Source: an uncultured Muribaculaceae bacterium (GTDB taxonomy: Bacteria; Bacteroidota; Bacteroidia; Bacteroidales; Muribaculaceae). Taken from it: a stretch of DNA of 64,000 nucleotides. A program made the position numbers and the translations under genes. The DNA lies in assembly GCA_910586595.1 (NCBI GenBank), contig CAJUJB010000002.1, positions 53,273 to 117,272 on the forward strand, in the 5' to 3' direction. The notes under the pieces are model-generated. The model was not told where the DNA came from. It did no database searches and saw nothing but the letters and a program-made list of their open reading frames with translations. Below are positions 1 through 8,790 of the stretch, piece by piece. Within the stretch, counting starts at the first letter, position 1. Each line of letters opens with the position of its first letter.

Positions 1-273
1 GAGCTGATCCACACAGGGGGTGCCCTGACGGCTCTTGTGACCTTCGTTCTGGCCAGCATATCGATGGGCGTTCCATCCAACGGCGGCATCGGCCCCTGGC
101 AATGGGCGGTGATCTTCGCCCTCGGCATCTACGGTGTAGGCCGCGCGCCGGCGAGCGCCTTCGCCAACCTCGTATTAGGCTGTAACACATTGCTGCTCAT
201 CGTGCTGGGCATAATCACCTTCATAGGCATAGCTGCCGACCGCAAACGCAAACCTTCACTAAAACAGAAATAA
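1..273 (+). CDS. C-terminal part of a UPF0104 / lysylphosphatidylglycerol synthase-type membrane protein
   Basis: The frame is open from the first base to a stop at 271-273, so the start lies outside the window. About 90 residues are visible. They hold two hydrophobic segments and the stretch SMGVPSNGGIGPWQWA, which resembles the conserved proline/glycine-rich loop before the last helices of UPF0104 (YbhN/AglD-like, LPG synthase transmembrane region) proteins. The end is a basic cytoplasmic tail, RKRKPSLKQK. The role is probably in envelope lipid metabolism or lipid flipping, but this fragment does not show a substrate. The next gene starts 64 nt downstream on the same strand with no clear promoter, so the two may be co-transcribed. 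Confidence 0.6.
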   Translation, partial: ELIHTGGALTALVTFVLASISMGVPSNGGIGPWQWAVIFALGIYGVGRAPASAFANLVLGCNTLLLIVLGIITFIGIAADRKRKPSLKQK

Positions 274-337
274 ATAACGTGCAGGGAGGCTCCGGCCAAA
301 GACCTGCAATAAAACACATAAAACCAGAAACTGCTAA

Positions 338-1540
338 ATGGCAAAAGTTATCATCATCGGCGCAGGCGGTGTGGGCACAGTTGTAGCCCACAAGTGCGCG
401 CAACACCCCGAGGTGTTCTCTGAAATCGTTATCGCTTCGCGCACCCGCTCGAAGTGCGACGCCGTGGCCAAGGCCATAGGCGCATCGAACATCACCACCG
501 ACAGTGTCGACGCTGACAGCGTCGAGCAACTCGTGGAGCTCTTCCGCCGCCACAAGCCCGAACTGGTAATCAACGTGGCCCTGCCCTACCAGGACCTCAC
601 CATCATGGACGCCTGCCTCGAGTGCGGAGTCAACTACCTCGACACCGCCAACTACGAGCCCAAAGACGTGGCACACTTCGAGTACTCATGGCAGTGGGCT
701 TACCGCGAGCGCTTTGAGAAAGCCGGCCTTACAGCCATCCTCGGCTGCGGCTTCGACCCGGGCGTATCGGGCGTATTCACCGCCTACGCCGCCAAGCACT
801 ACTTCAGCGCGATGGAGACCCTCGACATCGTTGACTGCAACGCAGGCGACCACGGCAAGGCATTCGCCACCAACTTCAACCCCGAGATCAATATACGCGA
901 AATCACTCAGAACGGCCGTTACTGGCAGGAAGGCGACTGGGTTGTGACCAAGCCCCTCGAATTCCACCGTACGCTCAACTACCCCAACATCGGCCCGCGC
1001 GAGAGCTACCTGCTTTATCACGAAGAACTGGAGTCGCTGGTGCAGAACTTCCCCACCATCAAGCGCGCCCGCTTCTGGATGACCTTCGGCCAGGAGTATC
1101 TCACACACCTCCGCGTAATCCAGAACATCGGCATGGCCCGTATCGACGAGGTTGAGTACAACGGCACCAAGATCGTGCCCCTCCAGTTCCTCAAAGCCGT
1201 TCTTCCCAATCCGCAGGACCTTGGCGAAAACTATCACGGAGAGACATCGATCGGCTGCCGCATCTCGGGTAAGGATAAAGAAGGCAAGGAACTTACATAT
1301 TATATCTACAACAACTGCTCGCACGAGGCCGCTTACCGCGAGACCGGCATGCAGGCTGTGAGCTACACCACCGGCGTACCTGCCATGGTAGGAGCCATGA
1401 TGTTCCTTACCGGCAAATGGCGCAAGGCCGGCGTACACAACGTAGAGGAATTCGATCCGGATCCATTCCTGGCCGAACTTGCCGTAAACGGCCTGCCCTG
1501 GCACGAAGTGCTCAACGGCGACCTTGAATTCGGCGATTGA
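338..1540 (+). CDS. Saccharopine dehydrogenase-family protein, probable carboxynorspermidine dehydrogenase
   Basis: A 400-residue cytoplasmic oxidoreductase. The N-terminus has a Rossmann dinucleotide-binding motif (IIIGAGGVGTVVAHKCAQ, residues 5-22), followed by the family's middle motif LGCGFDPGVSGVFTAYA. The length and these motifs fit the Bacteroidetes branch of the saccharopine dehydrogenase family. Characterised members of that branch reductively condense aspartate semialdehyde with a diamine to give carboxy(nor)spermidine, which NspC then decarboxylates to a polyamine. No nspC is present nearby, so the assignment to polyamine synthesis rests on the family alone. The ATG is preceded by an AT-rich leader without an obvious Shine-Dalgarno site, as is common in Bacteroidetes. 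A long-loop terminator follows directly. Confidence 0.75.
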   Translation: MAKVIIIGAGGVGTVVAHKCAQHPEVFSEIVIASRTRSKCDAVAKAIGASNITTDSVDADSVEQLVELFRRHKPELVINVALPYQDLTIMDACLECGVNYLDTANYEPKDVAHFEYSWQWAYRERFEKAGLTAILGCGFDPGVSGVFTAYAAKHYFSAMETLDIVDCNAGDHGKAFATNFNPEINIREITQNGRYWQEGDWVVTKPLEFHRTLNYPNIGPRESYLLYHEELESLVQNFPTIKRARFWMTFGQEYLTHLRVIQNIGMARIDEVEYNGTKIVPLQFLKAVLPNPQDLGENYHGETSIGCRISGKDKEGKELTYYIYNNCSHEAAYRETGMQAVSYTTGVPAMVGAMMFLTGKWRKAGVHNVEEFDPDPFLAELAVNGLPWHEVLNGDLEFGD

Positions 1541-1551
1541 CAGAAATAGAA

Positions 1552-1628
1552 ATACCGGCCGGTGTTGTTTCATGGATAAGTAAAACAAGTATTTAAAGTA
1601 TTTAAGAGGAACCGGCCGGTATTTTTTT
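1552..1628 (+). terminator. Long-loop terminator after the dehydrogenase gene
   Basis: The arm ATACCGGCCGGT (1552-1563) is the exact reverse complement of ACCGGCCGGTAT (1611-1622), and seven T residues follow. The loop is 47 nt, unusually long, and contains the tandem AAGTATTT copies. Each arm core is itself a palindrome, so alternative folds are possible. Confidence 0.7.
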
Positions 1629-1682
1629 CATCCTTCTCTCTCCATCCTATAACCTACCTCTTTTTATTTCAATCTATCAAAA

Positions 1683-2450
1683 GTGACTTTCGTAACCGCC
1701 ACCATCATCACCCGTAATGAGGCACGGAACATAGAGCGCTGCCTCAACTCACTCATCGGCGTGGCCGACGAGATAATAGTTGTGGACTCACTCTCGACCG
1801 ATGCAACGGTAGACATCTGCCGCCGCTATGGGTGCAAGGTGACCGAACGGGCCTTCACCGGATACGGCTCCCAGCGCCAATATGCGGTAGGTCTCGCCAA
1901 CGGCAGCTATGTGCTGTCGATCGACGCCGACGAGGCCCTCTCTCCCGAGCTGCGAGATACACTCATGAAGATGAAAGAGAGGGGTTTCACACACCGCATG
2001 TACCGCTTCCGCATCGTCAACTACGTATGCGGGCGCCCGATGCTCCGCAGCGGCATGAAGCCGTACTCAGAGATACGCCTCTTCGACCGCCGATATGCCA
2101 ACTGGAATCTGCTCGACGTGGGCGAACGCCTCACCTACCCAGGCGGCGTACAACCCGTAATGGTCGAGGGCAACCTACTCCACTACCGATGCTCAGACTT
2201 TGACGAGCTCGACTATAAAGAACTGCGCCATGCCGAGATGCGTGGCCGCGTACTGGCTGCCGCCGGCATCGATGCCACAGCCCCGATGTGCTGGTTGCGC
2301 GCTGCCTCAGCCTATGTGAAATGCCACCTGCGCGACGGCGCCATTCTCGACGGTCATGCAGGCCGACGCATAGCCCGTGCCCGTTATCTCTCGACCCTGG
2401 CCGCCTACCGTGCAGCCCGGAAGATCAGCAAGGAGGGCTCAGACCGATGA
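1683..2450 (+). CDS. Glycosyltransferase family 2, WaaE/KdtX-like
   Basis: A 255-residue GT-A glycosyltransferase predicted to add a sugar to lipooligosaccharide core or another envelope glycan at the inner face of the cytoplasmic membrane. The N-terminus has the GT2 opening TATIITRNEARNIERCLNSL, the nucleotide-sugar motif VVDSLSTDAT and the metal-binding DADEALSPEL near residues 85-95. The pattern SQRQYAVGLANGSYVLSIDADE is typical of the WaaE/KdtX subgroup. There is no membrane helix. Translation starts at a GTG (1683), chosen because the conserved first strand begins immediately after it. The stop overlaps the next start as ATGA, so it is the first gene of a coupled envelope operon running to about 6777. 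Confidence 0.85.
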   Translation: MTFVTATIITRNEARNIERCLNSLIGVADEIIVVDSLSTDATVDICRRYGCKVTERAFTGYGSQRQYAVGLANGSYVLSIDADEALSPELRDTLMKMKERGFTHRMYRFRIVNYVCGRPMLRSGMKPYSEIRLFDRRYANWNLLDVGERLTYPGGVQPVMVEGNLLHYRCSDFDELDYKELRHAEMRGRVLAAAGIDATAPMCWLRAASAYVKCHLRDGAILDGHAGRRIARARYLSTLAAYRAARKISKEGSDR

Positions 2451-3538
2451 GCCTCAATGTACTGCATCTCGTTTCCAACGGGGTATGGGGCGGAGGCGAA
2501 CGCTATGTACTCGACCTTTGCCGCGCCCTCGAGGCCCGCGGCGACAGTGTGGCTGTAATCACACGCGGCAAAAAAGACGTTGACCGCCGCTTCGCCGATG
2601 CCGGATTCATTCCTGGCCGGCTCCCCCTCAAGGGGCTACTCGACTTTGTTAGCCCGACCACCCTCGCACGCGTGCTCAACCGCATGAGCGCCCCGATTGT
2701 GGTGCACGTACACAATTTCAAAGATGCCGATACGGCCATACGTGCCCGCAACATGTGCAAAGATCCGGGCAACGTGAGACTGGTCATGACACGCCATCTG
2801 GCACGCCCGGCCAAGACCGGACGTTACCACCGATGGCTCTACGCCGGTCTTGACTCAATAATTTTCGTGTCAGAGGCTGCCAAGGCTGAGTTTCTGTCAA
2901 CTAATCCGGCAGTCGACCACAAGAAGCTCCACGTGGTGCATAACGCCATAACCGCGCCGGAAAACGTAGAGCCGGCGGCAGGGAAAGAAGCCGGAGAGAT
3001 AAGACTTGTCTTCGCTGGACGTCTGGCTCCGGAGAAAGGTCTCGACATACTCATACAAGCCCTCGCCAAAATCAAAGACCGCAAGCATCTGCGGCTCAAA
3101 ATCGCAGGCGTTGGCCGAGGCCGCGACGTAATGCCCCTCATGGGCCTGGCACGGCGGCTTGACGTAGCCGACAACATAGAATGGCTCGGGCCGGTCGATA
3201 AGATATTTCCGCTGATGGCATCAGCCGACATCGGCGTATTGCCATCAATAGTCAAAGAGGCTTGCCCGCTGGCTCCGCTCGAGTTCATGTCGCAGGGCAT
3301 TCCGGTCATTGCAAGCGCATGCGGTGGCACACCAGAACTTATCACCGATGGCCAGGAAGGGCTGCTCGTACCACCCGGTGACGCCGACGCCCTCGCAGCC
3401 GCCATCGAAAAACTTGCAGCCGACCCAGAGCTGCGCCATAGACTGGGTGCCAATGCCCGCAAAGCTTACCAAACCAACCTCAGCTACCCGGCCTTCTTCA
3501 CCGCCATCACCGAACATTACTTAGCTGATGAACGTTAA
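2447..3538 (+). CDS. Glycosyltransferase family 4
   Basis: A 363-residue GT-B glycosyltransferase. The start at 2447 forms an ATGA overlap with the preceding gene. An upstream in-frame extension was rejected because it lies inside that gene and looks non-coding. The N-terminal domain opens with VLHLVSNGVWGGGERYVLDL, the usual glycine-rich loop of GT4 enzymes. The C-terminal nucleotide-binding domain has VFAGRLAPEKGLDILIQA and the EX7E-type motif KEACPLAPLEFMSQG followed by GIPVIASACGGTPELI. Neighbouring glycosyltransferases and a sugar-kinase-like protein point to LPS core or O-glycan assembly. The donor and acceptor cannot be read from the sequence. Confidence 0.88.
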   Translation: MSLNVLHLVSNGVWGGGERYVLDLCRALEARGDSVAVITRGKKDVDRRFADAGFIPGRLPLKGLLDFVSPTTLARVLNRMSAPIVVHVHNFKDADTAIRARNMCKDPGNVRLVMTRHLARPAKTGRYHRWLYAGLDSIIFVSEAAKAEFLSTNPAVDHKKLHVVHNAITAPENVEPAAGKEAGEIRLVFAGRLAPEKGLDILIQALAKIKDRKHLRLKIAGVGRGRDVMPLMGLARRLDVADNIEWLGPVDKIFPLMASADIGVLPSIVKEACPLAPLEFMSQGIPVIASACGGTPELITDGQEGLLVPPGDADALAAAIEKLAADPELRHRLGANARKAYQTNLSYPAFFTAITEHYLADER

Positions 3539-4271
3539 GATTTTCTCCGGTCATGAAGACACCTACTCAGGCCCAAGCGCGCTGAGTCTCGCAGAAAATG
3601 GCCTACCTGACGATACGCGTGTGATCTACCGCGGCCGCAATACCGTGGGGGTGACCGCCGACGGGCAATACTGCGTAAAAGCCTTCGGTGTACCCGGCAA
3701 GCTGAAAGGACTGATCTACGGCCTTTTCAAGCCCTCAAAAGCGCGCCGCGCCTACCGTAACGCATGCCGCCTGCTTGAGTTGGGTATCAACACGCCAGTG
3801 CCATATGTGGCCGTGGAGCGCAAGCAAGGCGCCTTTCTCAAGGAATCGTACTTCGTGTGCGACTACCTCGACGGATGGACGGAGTTGCGCGGCATAGAGC
3901 GACGCGACGATTTCGACCGGCTTGCCCGCGCATTGGCCGCCTTCATGGCCAACCTTCACCGCAAGGGGGTAATGATGAAAGATTTTACACAGGGCAACAT
4001 ACTCTTCAAGCCTACTGCCGACGGATATGACTTCGCCCTTATCGACATCAACCGCATGAGCTTCGGCGTACATAGCCGCCGCAGCCAGCTAAGAAACTTC
4101 CAGTCGACCCTCGACACACCCCAAGGGATGAAGACGTTGGCTGCAGAATACGCAGCCATCACCGGAGCCTCGCCATCGCTGGTGAGCCGCATACTATACA
4201 TATACTCACGCCATCAGGTAGCCCTGTGGCGCAAACGATATATCAAAGCGTGCCTCCGCCGGAGCCGCTGA
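3528..4271 (+). CDS. Lipopolysaccharide kinase-like protein (InaA/WaaP/KdkA group)
   Basis: A 247-residue protein with the fold signature of eukaryote-like small kinases that phosphorylate LPS sugars. Visible elements are an N-lobe lysine in QYCVKAFGVPGKLKG, the catalytic loop KGVMMKDFTQGNILF (about residues 145-159, with Asp and Asn retained but Met in place of the usual His), and the metal-binding FALIDINRM. It overlaps the upstream glycosyltransferase gene by 11 nt and sits between glycosyltransferases, which supports a role in phosphorylating lipid A-core sugars on the cytoplasmic side of the membrane. Which sugar is phosphorylated is not known. It could also be a related protein without LPS specificity. 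Confidence 0.72.
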   Translation: MNVKIFSGHEDTYSGPSALSLAENGLPDDTRVIYRGRNTVGVTADGQYCVKAFGVPGKLKGLIYGLFKPSKARRAYRNACRLLELGINTPVPYVAVERKQGAFLKESYFVCDYLDGWTELRGIERRDDFDRLARALAAFMANLHRKGVMMKDFTQGNILFKPTADGYDFALIDINRMSFGVHSRRSQLRNFQSTLDTPQGMKTLAAEYAAITGASPSLVSRILYIYSRHQVALWRKRYIKACLRRSR

Positions 4272-4291
4272 CCAAGCACATTCATCCGCCA

Positions 4292-5104
4292 ATGCCAAAG
4301 ATAAGCGCAATAGTACACACATATAACGCAGAGCAACATCTCGACCGCTGCCTTGAAGCGCTGAGCCGCTTCGACGAGATTCTGGTCATCGACATGGAGA
4401 GTACCGACCGGACTTTAGAGATAGCCCGCAAGCACGGCGCGCGCGTCATCGTCAAAGAACGTGGCGAGCACCGCATTCCTGAAGCCTACAGAGACTTCGG
4501 ACTCCAGGCAGCCGCTCACGACTGGGTGGTGGTTGTGGATGCTGATGAAATCGTGCCTCCCGCACTGGCCGACTTCCTATACCACGAGATCGAAAAAGAC
4601 CCGTCACCCCGCGCATATCTCATTCCTATCAAGAATTATTTCATGGGAAAATGGATGCGGTGTTATTATCCTGACTATATACTGCGTTTCTTCAACCGCG
4701 TCGGAGCCCACTGGCCCTACGAGATTCACTCCAGACCCACTCATAAGGGGCCTGTAATAACCATCCCGAAGACCCATACCGATCTGGCTTTCCTTCATCT
4801 TGCCAATGAAGACGTGCGCACAACAATAGCCAAGATGAATTCCTATACCGACCGCGAGGCCAAGCGGCGCGCCCCACGCTACCGCCGGTGGCGCATCTTT
4901 CTGGAGCCTCCCTTCCGGTTCTTCAGCAGCTACGTGCTCAAAGGAGGCTTCCGCGAAGGTATGCCAGGATTCATCCACGCCTTCCATGATGCGGCCTACC
5001 GGTTCTACGCCCTCTCGAAAATCGAGGAGACACGCCAGGCAGCTCTGCCTTCACATGATATAGACCGCGACGTAGCCGCGGCCAGCACGACCCAGAAAAA
5101 CTGA
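4292..5104 (+). CDS. Glycosyltransferase family 2
   Basis: A 270-residue GT2 enzyme. The start chosen is ATG 4292 (MPKISAIVHTYN), where the conserved first beta strand begins. A GTG 66 nt upstream would add a proline-rich tail that overlaps the previous gene. Motifs are SAIVHTYNAEQHLDRCL, the nucleotide-binding VIDMESTDRT and the divalent-metal DADEIVPPAL. A basic, aromatic C-terminal region (RRWRIFLEPPFRFFSSYV) probably associates with the membrane, as in WaaE-type core glycosyltransferases. It is the third glycosyltransferase of this cluster and is most likely an LPS/LOS core enzyme. The nucleoside kinase gene follows after 5 nt. Confidence 0.85.
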   Translation: MPKISAIVHTYNAEQHLDRCLEALSRFDEILVIDMESTDRTLEIARKHGARVIVKERGEHRIPEAYRDFGLQAAAHDWVVVVDADEIVPPALADFLYHEIEKDPSPRAYLIPIKNYFMGKWMRCYYPDYILRFFNRVGAHWPYEIHSRPTHKGPVITIPKTHTDLAFLHLANEDVRTTIAKMNSYTDREAKRRAPRYRRWRIFLEPPFRFFSSYVLKGGFREGMPGFIHAFHDAAYRFYALSKIEETRQAALPSHDIDRDVAAASTTQKN

Positions 5105-5109
5105 AACTT

Positions 5110-6777
5110 ATGCCAACAATAAAAGTATATTGCAAGAATATCGAGGATTACCTCGAAGTACCCGGCGGAATCACACTGGCTGAGATTGCCGGACAACTCG
5201 CCGACCGCCTCGTGCGGCGCCCTATCTGCTGCCGAGTCAACAACAAGACAGAAGGACTGGGCTACGCCCTCTACCAGCCCAAGCTGATTGAATTCCAGGA
5301 TGAATGCACCGGCTCGGGGCCTCGTGTCTACACCCGGTCGCTGTGCATGCTGCTCTACGCAGCCATCGAAGCCATTATCCCCGGCACCAAGCTCAGCATC
5401 GAGCACTCCATAGCCCATGGCTACTATTGCCGCCTCGAAGGCTACGAAGACGTATCGGAAGAACTTATCACCGCGCTGCGCAACGGCATGGGTGCCTTGG
5501 CCGGAGCCGATTTCCCCTTCGTGCGCCATCAGGCCCTGACATCGGAAGTTACCGAGATGTTCGAGCGCCAAGGACTTCACTCCAAGGCCGAGCTGCTGCG
5601 CACAACACGCGAGCTCTACACCACATATTACACCCTCGGCGACGTCTGCGACAGCTATTATGGCGCACTGGCACCATCGACCGGCCACGTGAGCGTATTC
5701 GACCTCATAAAATACAAAGAAGGCTTCCTGCTCATGCCTTTTGACCCGGCCGACCCGAGCCGCCCTGCTTCGCCCATACGGCAGGAAAAGATGTACAGGG
5801 CCTTCACCGAGTACCTCCTCTTCAACCGCATAGTTGGCGTGCGCGACGTAGGCGAGCTCAACCGCTACGTGCTCAACCACGATGCCGCCGACCTCATCAA
5901 TGTAGCTGAAGCCCTGCACGAGAAGGCCCTCGCACGCATAAGCGACGAGATTACCGAGCGTTACCGTCGCGGAGGCGCGCGCATAGTGCTCATCTCCGGC
6001 CCATCGTCGTCAGGCAAGACCACCACAACCAAGCGCCTTGCCATCCAGCTCATGACCAACCTTCTGAAGCCTCAGATGATTTCGCTGGATGATTACTTCG
6101 TGAACCGCGACATGACACCCCGCGACGCCACCGGCGACTACGACTACGAGTCGCTCTACGCCCTTGACCTCGCCCAGTTCAACGCCGACCTCGCGGCCGT
6201 GCTGGCAGGCGAGGAAGTGGCATTGCCGACATATAATTTCGAACTCGGCCGACGCGAATACCGCGGTAATACCATCAAACTCGAGCCAGGCTCGATACTG
6301 CTCATCGAAGGCATCCACGGTCTGAATCCGGAGTTGACCTCGCTCATACCCGAAGAGATGAAATTCCGGCTCTACGTATCGGCGCTCACCACCCTCTCGA
6401 TCGACGACCACAACTGGGTTCCGACCACCGACAACCGCCTTCTGCGACGCATTATCCGCGACCACAAATACCGCGGCACCTCAGCAGAGGAGACCATACG
6501 CCGCTGGCCAAGCGTGCGACGCGGCGAGGAAAAATGGATTTTCCCCTACCAGGAGAATGCCGACGCGATGTTCAACTCTTCGTTCGTATTCGAGCTTGCA
6601 GTGATGAAAGACTATGCAGAAAGTATTCTCAGAGGCGTGCCGTCGGATGTTCCGGAATATGCCGAAGCCTACCGTCTGCGGAAATTCCTGAGCTATTTCC
6701 TGCCGATCAGTTCGTCACTTCTGCCGTCGACCTCCCTGCTGCGCGAATTCCTCGGAGGCAGCTCATTCAAATACTGA
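5110..6777 (+). CDS. Uridine kinase-like nucleoside kinase with N-terminal TGS domain
   Basis: A 555-residue cytoplasmic protein. The N-terminal 60 residues resemble a TGS domain, followed by a threonyl-tRNA-synthetase second-domain-like region (the HSIAHGYYCRLE area, about residues 98-110). The C-terminal half is a P-loop kinase with Walker A GPSSSGKTTTTKRL near residue 297, then LDDYFVNRDMTPRD and EGIHGLNPEL as in Udk/phosphoribulokinase-type enzymes. This architecture is common in Bacteroidetes and is usually annotated as nucleoside kinase; phosphorylation of uridine or cytidine is inferred from the kinase domain. Why it carries tRNA-synthetase-like modules is unclear. It closes the envelope operon without an obvious terminator. 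Confidence 0.8.
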   Translation: MPTIKVYCKNIEDYLEVPGGITLAEIAGQLADRLVRRPICCRVNNKTEGLGYALYQPKLIEFQDECTGSGPRVYTRSLCMLLYAAIEAIIPGTKLSIEHSIAHGYYCRLEGYEDVSEELITALRNGMGALAGADFPFVRHQALTSEVTEMFERQGLHSKAELLRTTRELYTTYYTLGDVCDSYYGALAPSTGHVSVFDLIKYKEGFLLMPFDPADPSRPASPIRQEKMYRAFTEYLLFNRIVGVRDVGELNRYVLNHDAADLINVAEALHEKALARISDEITERYRRGGARIVLISGPSSSGKTTTTKRLAIQLMTNLLKPQMISLDDYFVNRDMTPRDATGDYDYESLYALDLAQFNADLAAVLAGEEVALPTYNFELGRREYRGNTIKLEPGSILLIEGIHGLNPELTSLIPEEMKFRLYVSALTTLSIDDHNWVPTTDNRLLRRIIRDHKYRGTSAEETIRRWPSVRRGEEKWIFPYQENADAMFNSSFVFELAVMKDYAESILRGVPSDVPEYAEAYRLRKFLSYFLPISSSLLPSTSLLREFLGGSSFKY

Positions 6778-6846
6778 CGCAAGCGCATCCGAAGAGAGTG
6801 CGGAGGTGGCACAACGTCAAGATTTTCGGCTTTATTTCACTTATTT

Positions 6847-6878
6847 TTTGCATATTTTTCAAAAAATCCGTAATTTTG
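6847..6878 (+). promoter_or_regulatory. Bacteroidetes-type promoter of the Lrp operon
   Basis: TTTG at 6847-6850, a 20-nt spacer and TAATTTTG at 6871-6878 match the primary sigma consensus of Bacteroidetes exactly. The element lies 33 nt before the ATG of the regulator and argues against a TTG start at 6887 for that gene. Confidence 0.75.
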
Positions 6879-6910
6879 TGGACTAATTGAACAGTAAGCT
6901 AAAAACTACA

Positions 6911-7384
6911 ATGGAAAAAATTGACAATCTCGACCGACGAATTCTCAGAATTGTGATGCACAATGCCCGTATTCCTTCCAAGGACGTGGCAATGGAATGC
7001 GGAGTGTCACGCGCCGCCATCCACCAGCGCCTCCAGCGCCTCATCGACATGAAGGTAATCACCGGCTCAGGCTATCATGTCAATCCTAAAATACTCGGCT
7101 ATGCCACCTGCACCTACATCGGAGTGAACCTCGAGCGCGGCGCAATGTACAACGAAGTAGTGCCCGAGCTTGAGAAAATCCCCGAAATTGTAGAATGCCA
7201 CTTCACCACGGGCCCGTACACCATGCTTATCAAGCTCTACGCCCGCGACAACGAGCATCTGATGGAACTTCTCAACAAGAAAATCCAGATGATTCCCGGC
7301 GTGACCGGCACCGAGACCCTCATCTCGCTTGACCACTCGATCGCCCGCGAAATCCCCATCAGCCTCGATCCCACCAAGAAATGA
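6911..7384 (+). CDS. Lrp/AsnC family transcriptional regulator
   Basis: A 157-residue DNA-binding protein. It has an N-terminal winged helix-turn-helix (IDNLDRRILRIVMHNARIPS, then VAMECGVSRAAIHQRLQRL) and a C-terminal RAM/AsnC ligand-binding domain with the usual GVTGTETLISLDHS ending. ATG 6911 was chosen because it begins the conserved helix and follows a promoter. Family members bind amino acids and form octamers that control amino-acid and nutrient genes. Its stop overlaps the amylase start as ATGA, so regulator and amylase are translationally coupled. Regulation of the downstream genes or of itself is plausible but not shown. Confidence 0.88.
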   Translation: MEKIDNLDRRILRIVMHNARIPSKDVAMECGVSRAAIHQRLQRLIDMKVITGSGYHVNPKILGYATCTYIGVNLERGAMYNEVVPELEKIPEIVECHFTTGPYTMLIKLYARDNEHLMELLNKKIQMIPGVTGTETLISLDHSIAREIPISLDPTKK

Positions 7385-8778
7385 TGAAGAAAATATTCGC
7401 GGCGCTCGTCTCTCTGCTCGCATGGCTCCCCGGCTTCGGCCAGACTCCGGCTCACACATCGGTGCAGCATCCGGAGTGGAGCCGCAATGCCGTAATCTAT
7501 GAGGTAAACACCCGGCAGTATACTCCCGAAGGAACATTCGATGCCTTCCGCGCCCATATACCCCGACTGAAAGAACTCGGAGTTGACATACTATGGTTCA
7601 TGCCCATACACCCCATTTCGGAGGTGAACCGCAAGGGCGAACTCGGAAGCTACTATGCCGTGGCCGACTATAAGGGTGTAAACCCTGAATTCGGCGATCT
7701 GGGCGCCTTCCGACGGGTTGTAGATGACGCACATGCCGCCGGCATGAAGGTGATCATCGACTGGGTGCCTAACCACACCGGCTGCGACAACCCCTGGGTA
7801 AACGAGCACCCCGAATATTACCAGCTTGACGAGAATGGAAAGATGTACGGTCCGTTTGACTGGACCGACGTCTTCCAGCTCGACTATACCAAGCGCGCCA
7901 CCCGCGAGGCAATGCTCGACGCGATGATGTACTGGCTACGCGAGGCCGACATCGACGGTTTCCGCTGCGATGTGGCCGGACGTGTACCGGCAGCGTTCTG
8001 GAACGAAGCCCGTCCGGCCTTCGAAAATGCCGCCGGGCGCCCTATCTTCATGTTAGCCGAGGCAACCGAGCCCGAGCTTGTCGAACATGCCTTCGACATG
8101 GACTATAACTGGCCGATGAAAGACCTCTTCAACCAGATAGCCCACACCGCAGGCCAGCGCAGCTTTGCCGGAGGCAATGACTTCCCCGAGAAGCACGCCG
8201 CCGACATAGCCAGCCTGCTCGAAAGCCAGGCAAAAGAATATGCCGCCGACAGCTACATGATGAACATGATCACCAACCACGACCTCAACTCGTGGGAGGG
8301 AACGGAATTCGAGCGCCTCGGTAATCTCAACAAGGCCTTCGCGGTTCTCTCGTATACCTTGCCCGGTATGCCGCTCATATATACCGGCCAGGAGACCGGC
8401 ATGAGCCGCGCGCTGGAGTTCTTCGTGAAAGACGAGGCACCCACCTGGGAACCCCGCAACGAGTTCTTCACCTTCTACAAGAGCCTGAATGCCCTCAAGC
8501 ACTCGCGGCCCGAGCTCGCTGCCGGAGAGAAAGGCGGAGCTGTGGAGATGCTGCACACCGCGTCTCCCGACGTGCTGGCCTTCACCCGCAAGGTAGGCAA
8601 CAGCGCCACCATCGTTGCCGTCAACCTCGGTAAAACCGACGCACAGATATTCTGCTGCGCAGGCTGCGCACCCGAGCTCAAGGGCGCCAAGAATGCCTTC
8701 ACCGGCGAAACTGTGACCGTCCTACCCGCCACACTCGCACCAGGCGAATACTTCGTTGCCACTTACACTGCAAAATAA
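7381..8778 (+). CDS. Exported GH13 alpha-amylase family glycosidase
   Basis: A 465-residue protein with a signal peptide (MMKKIFAALVSLLAWLPGFG) and a complete GH13 TIM barrel. The catalytic triad is visible: Asp197 in GFRCDVAGR (nucleophile), Glu227 in MLAEATE (acid/base) and Asp301 in TNHDLNSWEG (transition-state stabiliser). It also has the family regions DWVPNHTG and the beta-sandwich C domain. It should cleave alpha-1,4-glucan linkages or maltooligosaccharides in the periplasm or at the cell surface. No lipobox is seen, so it is probably periplasmic. It is the second gene of an Lrp-amylase-pseudokinase-GNAT operon; no SusC/D partners are present here. Confidence 0.88.
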   Translation: MMKKIFAALVSLLAWLPGFGQTPAHTSVQHPEWSRNAVIYEVNTRQYTPEGTFDAFRAHIPRLKELGVDILWFMPIHPISEVNRKGELGSYYAVADYKGVNPEFGDLGAFRRVVDDAHAAGMKVIIDWVPNHTGCDNPWVNEHPEYYQLDENGKMYGPFDWTDVFQLDYTKRATREAMLDAMMYWLREADIDGFRCDVAGRVPAAFWNEARPAFENAAGRPIFMLAEATEPELVEHAFDMDYNWPMKDLFNQIAHTAGQRSFAGGNDFPEKHAADIASLLESQAKEYAADSYMMNMITNHDLNSWEGTEFERLGNLNKAFAVLSYTLPGMPLIYTGQETGMSRALEFFVKDEAPTWEPRNEFFTFYKSLNALKHSRPELAAGEKGGAVEMLHTASPDVLAFTRKVGNSATIVAVNLGKTDAQIFCCAGCAPELKGAKNAFTGETVTVLPATLAPGEYFVATYTAK

Positions 8779-8790
8779 TCCGACCTCCCG

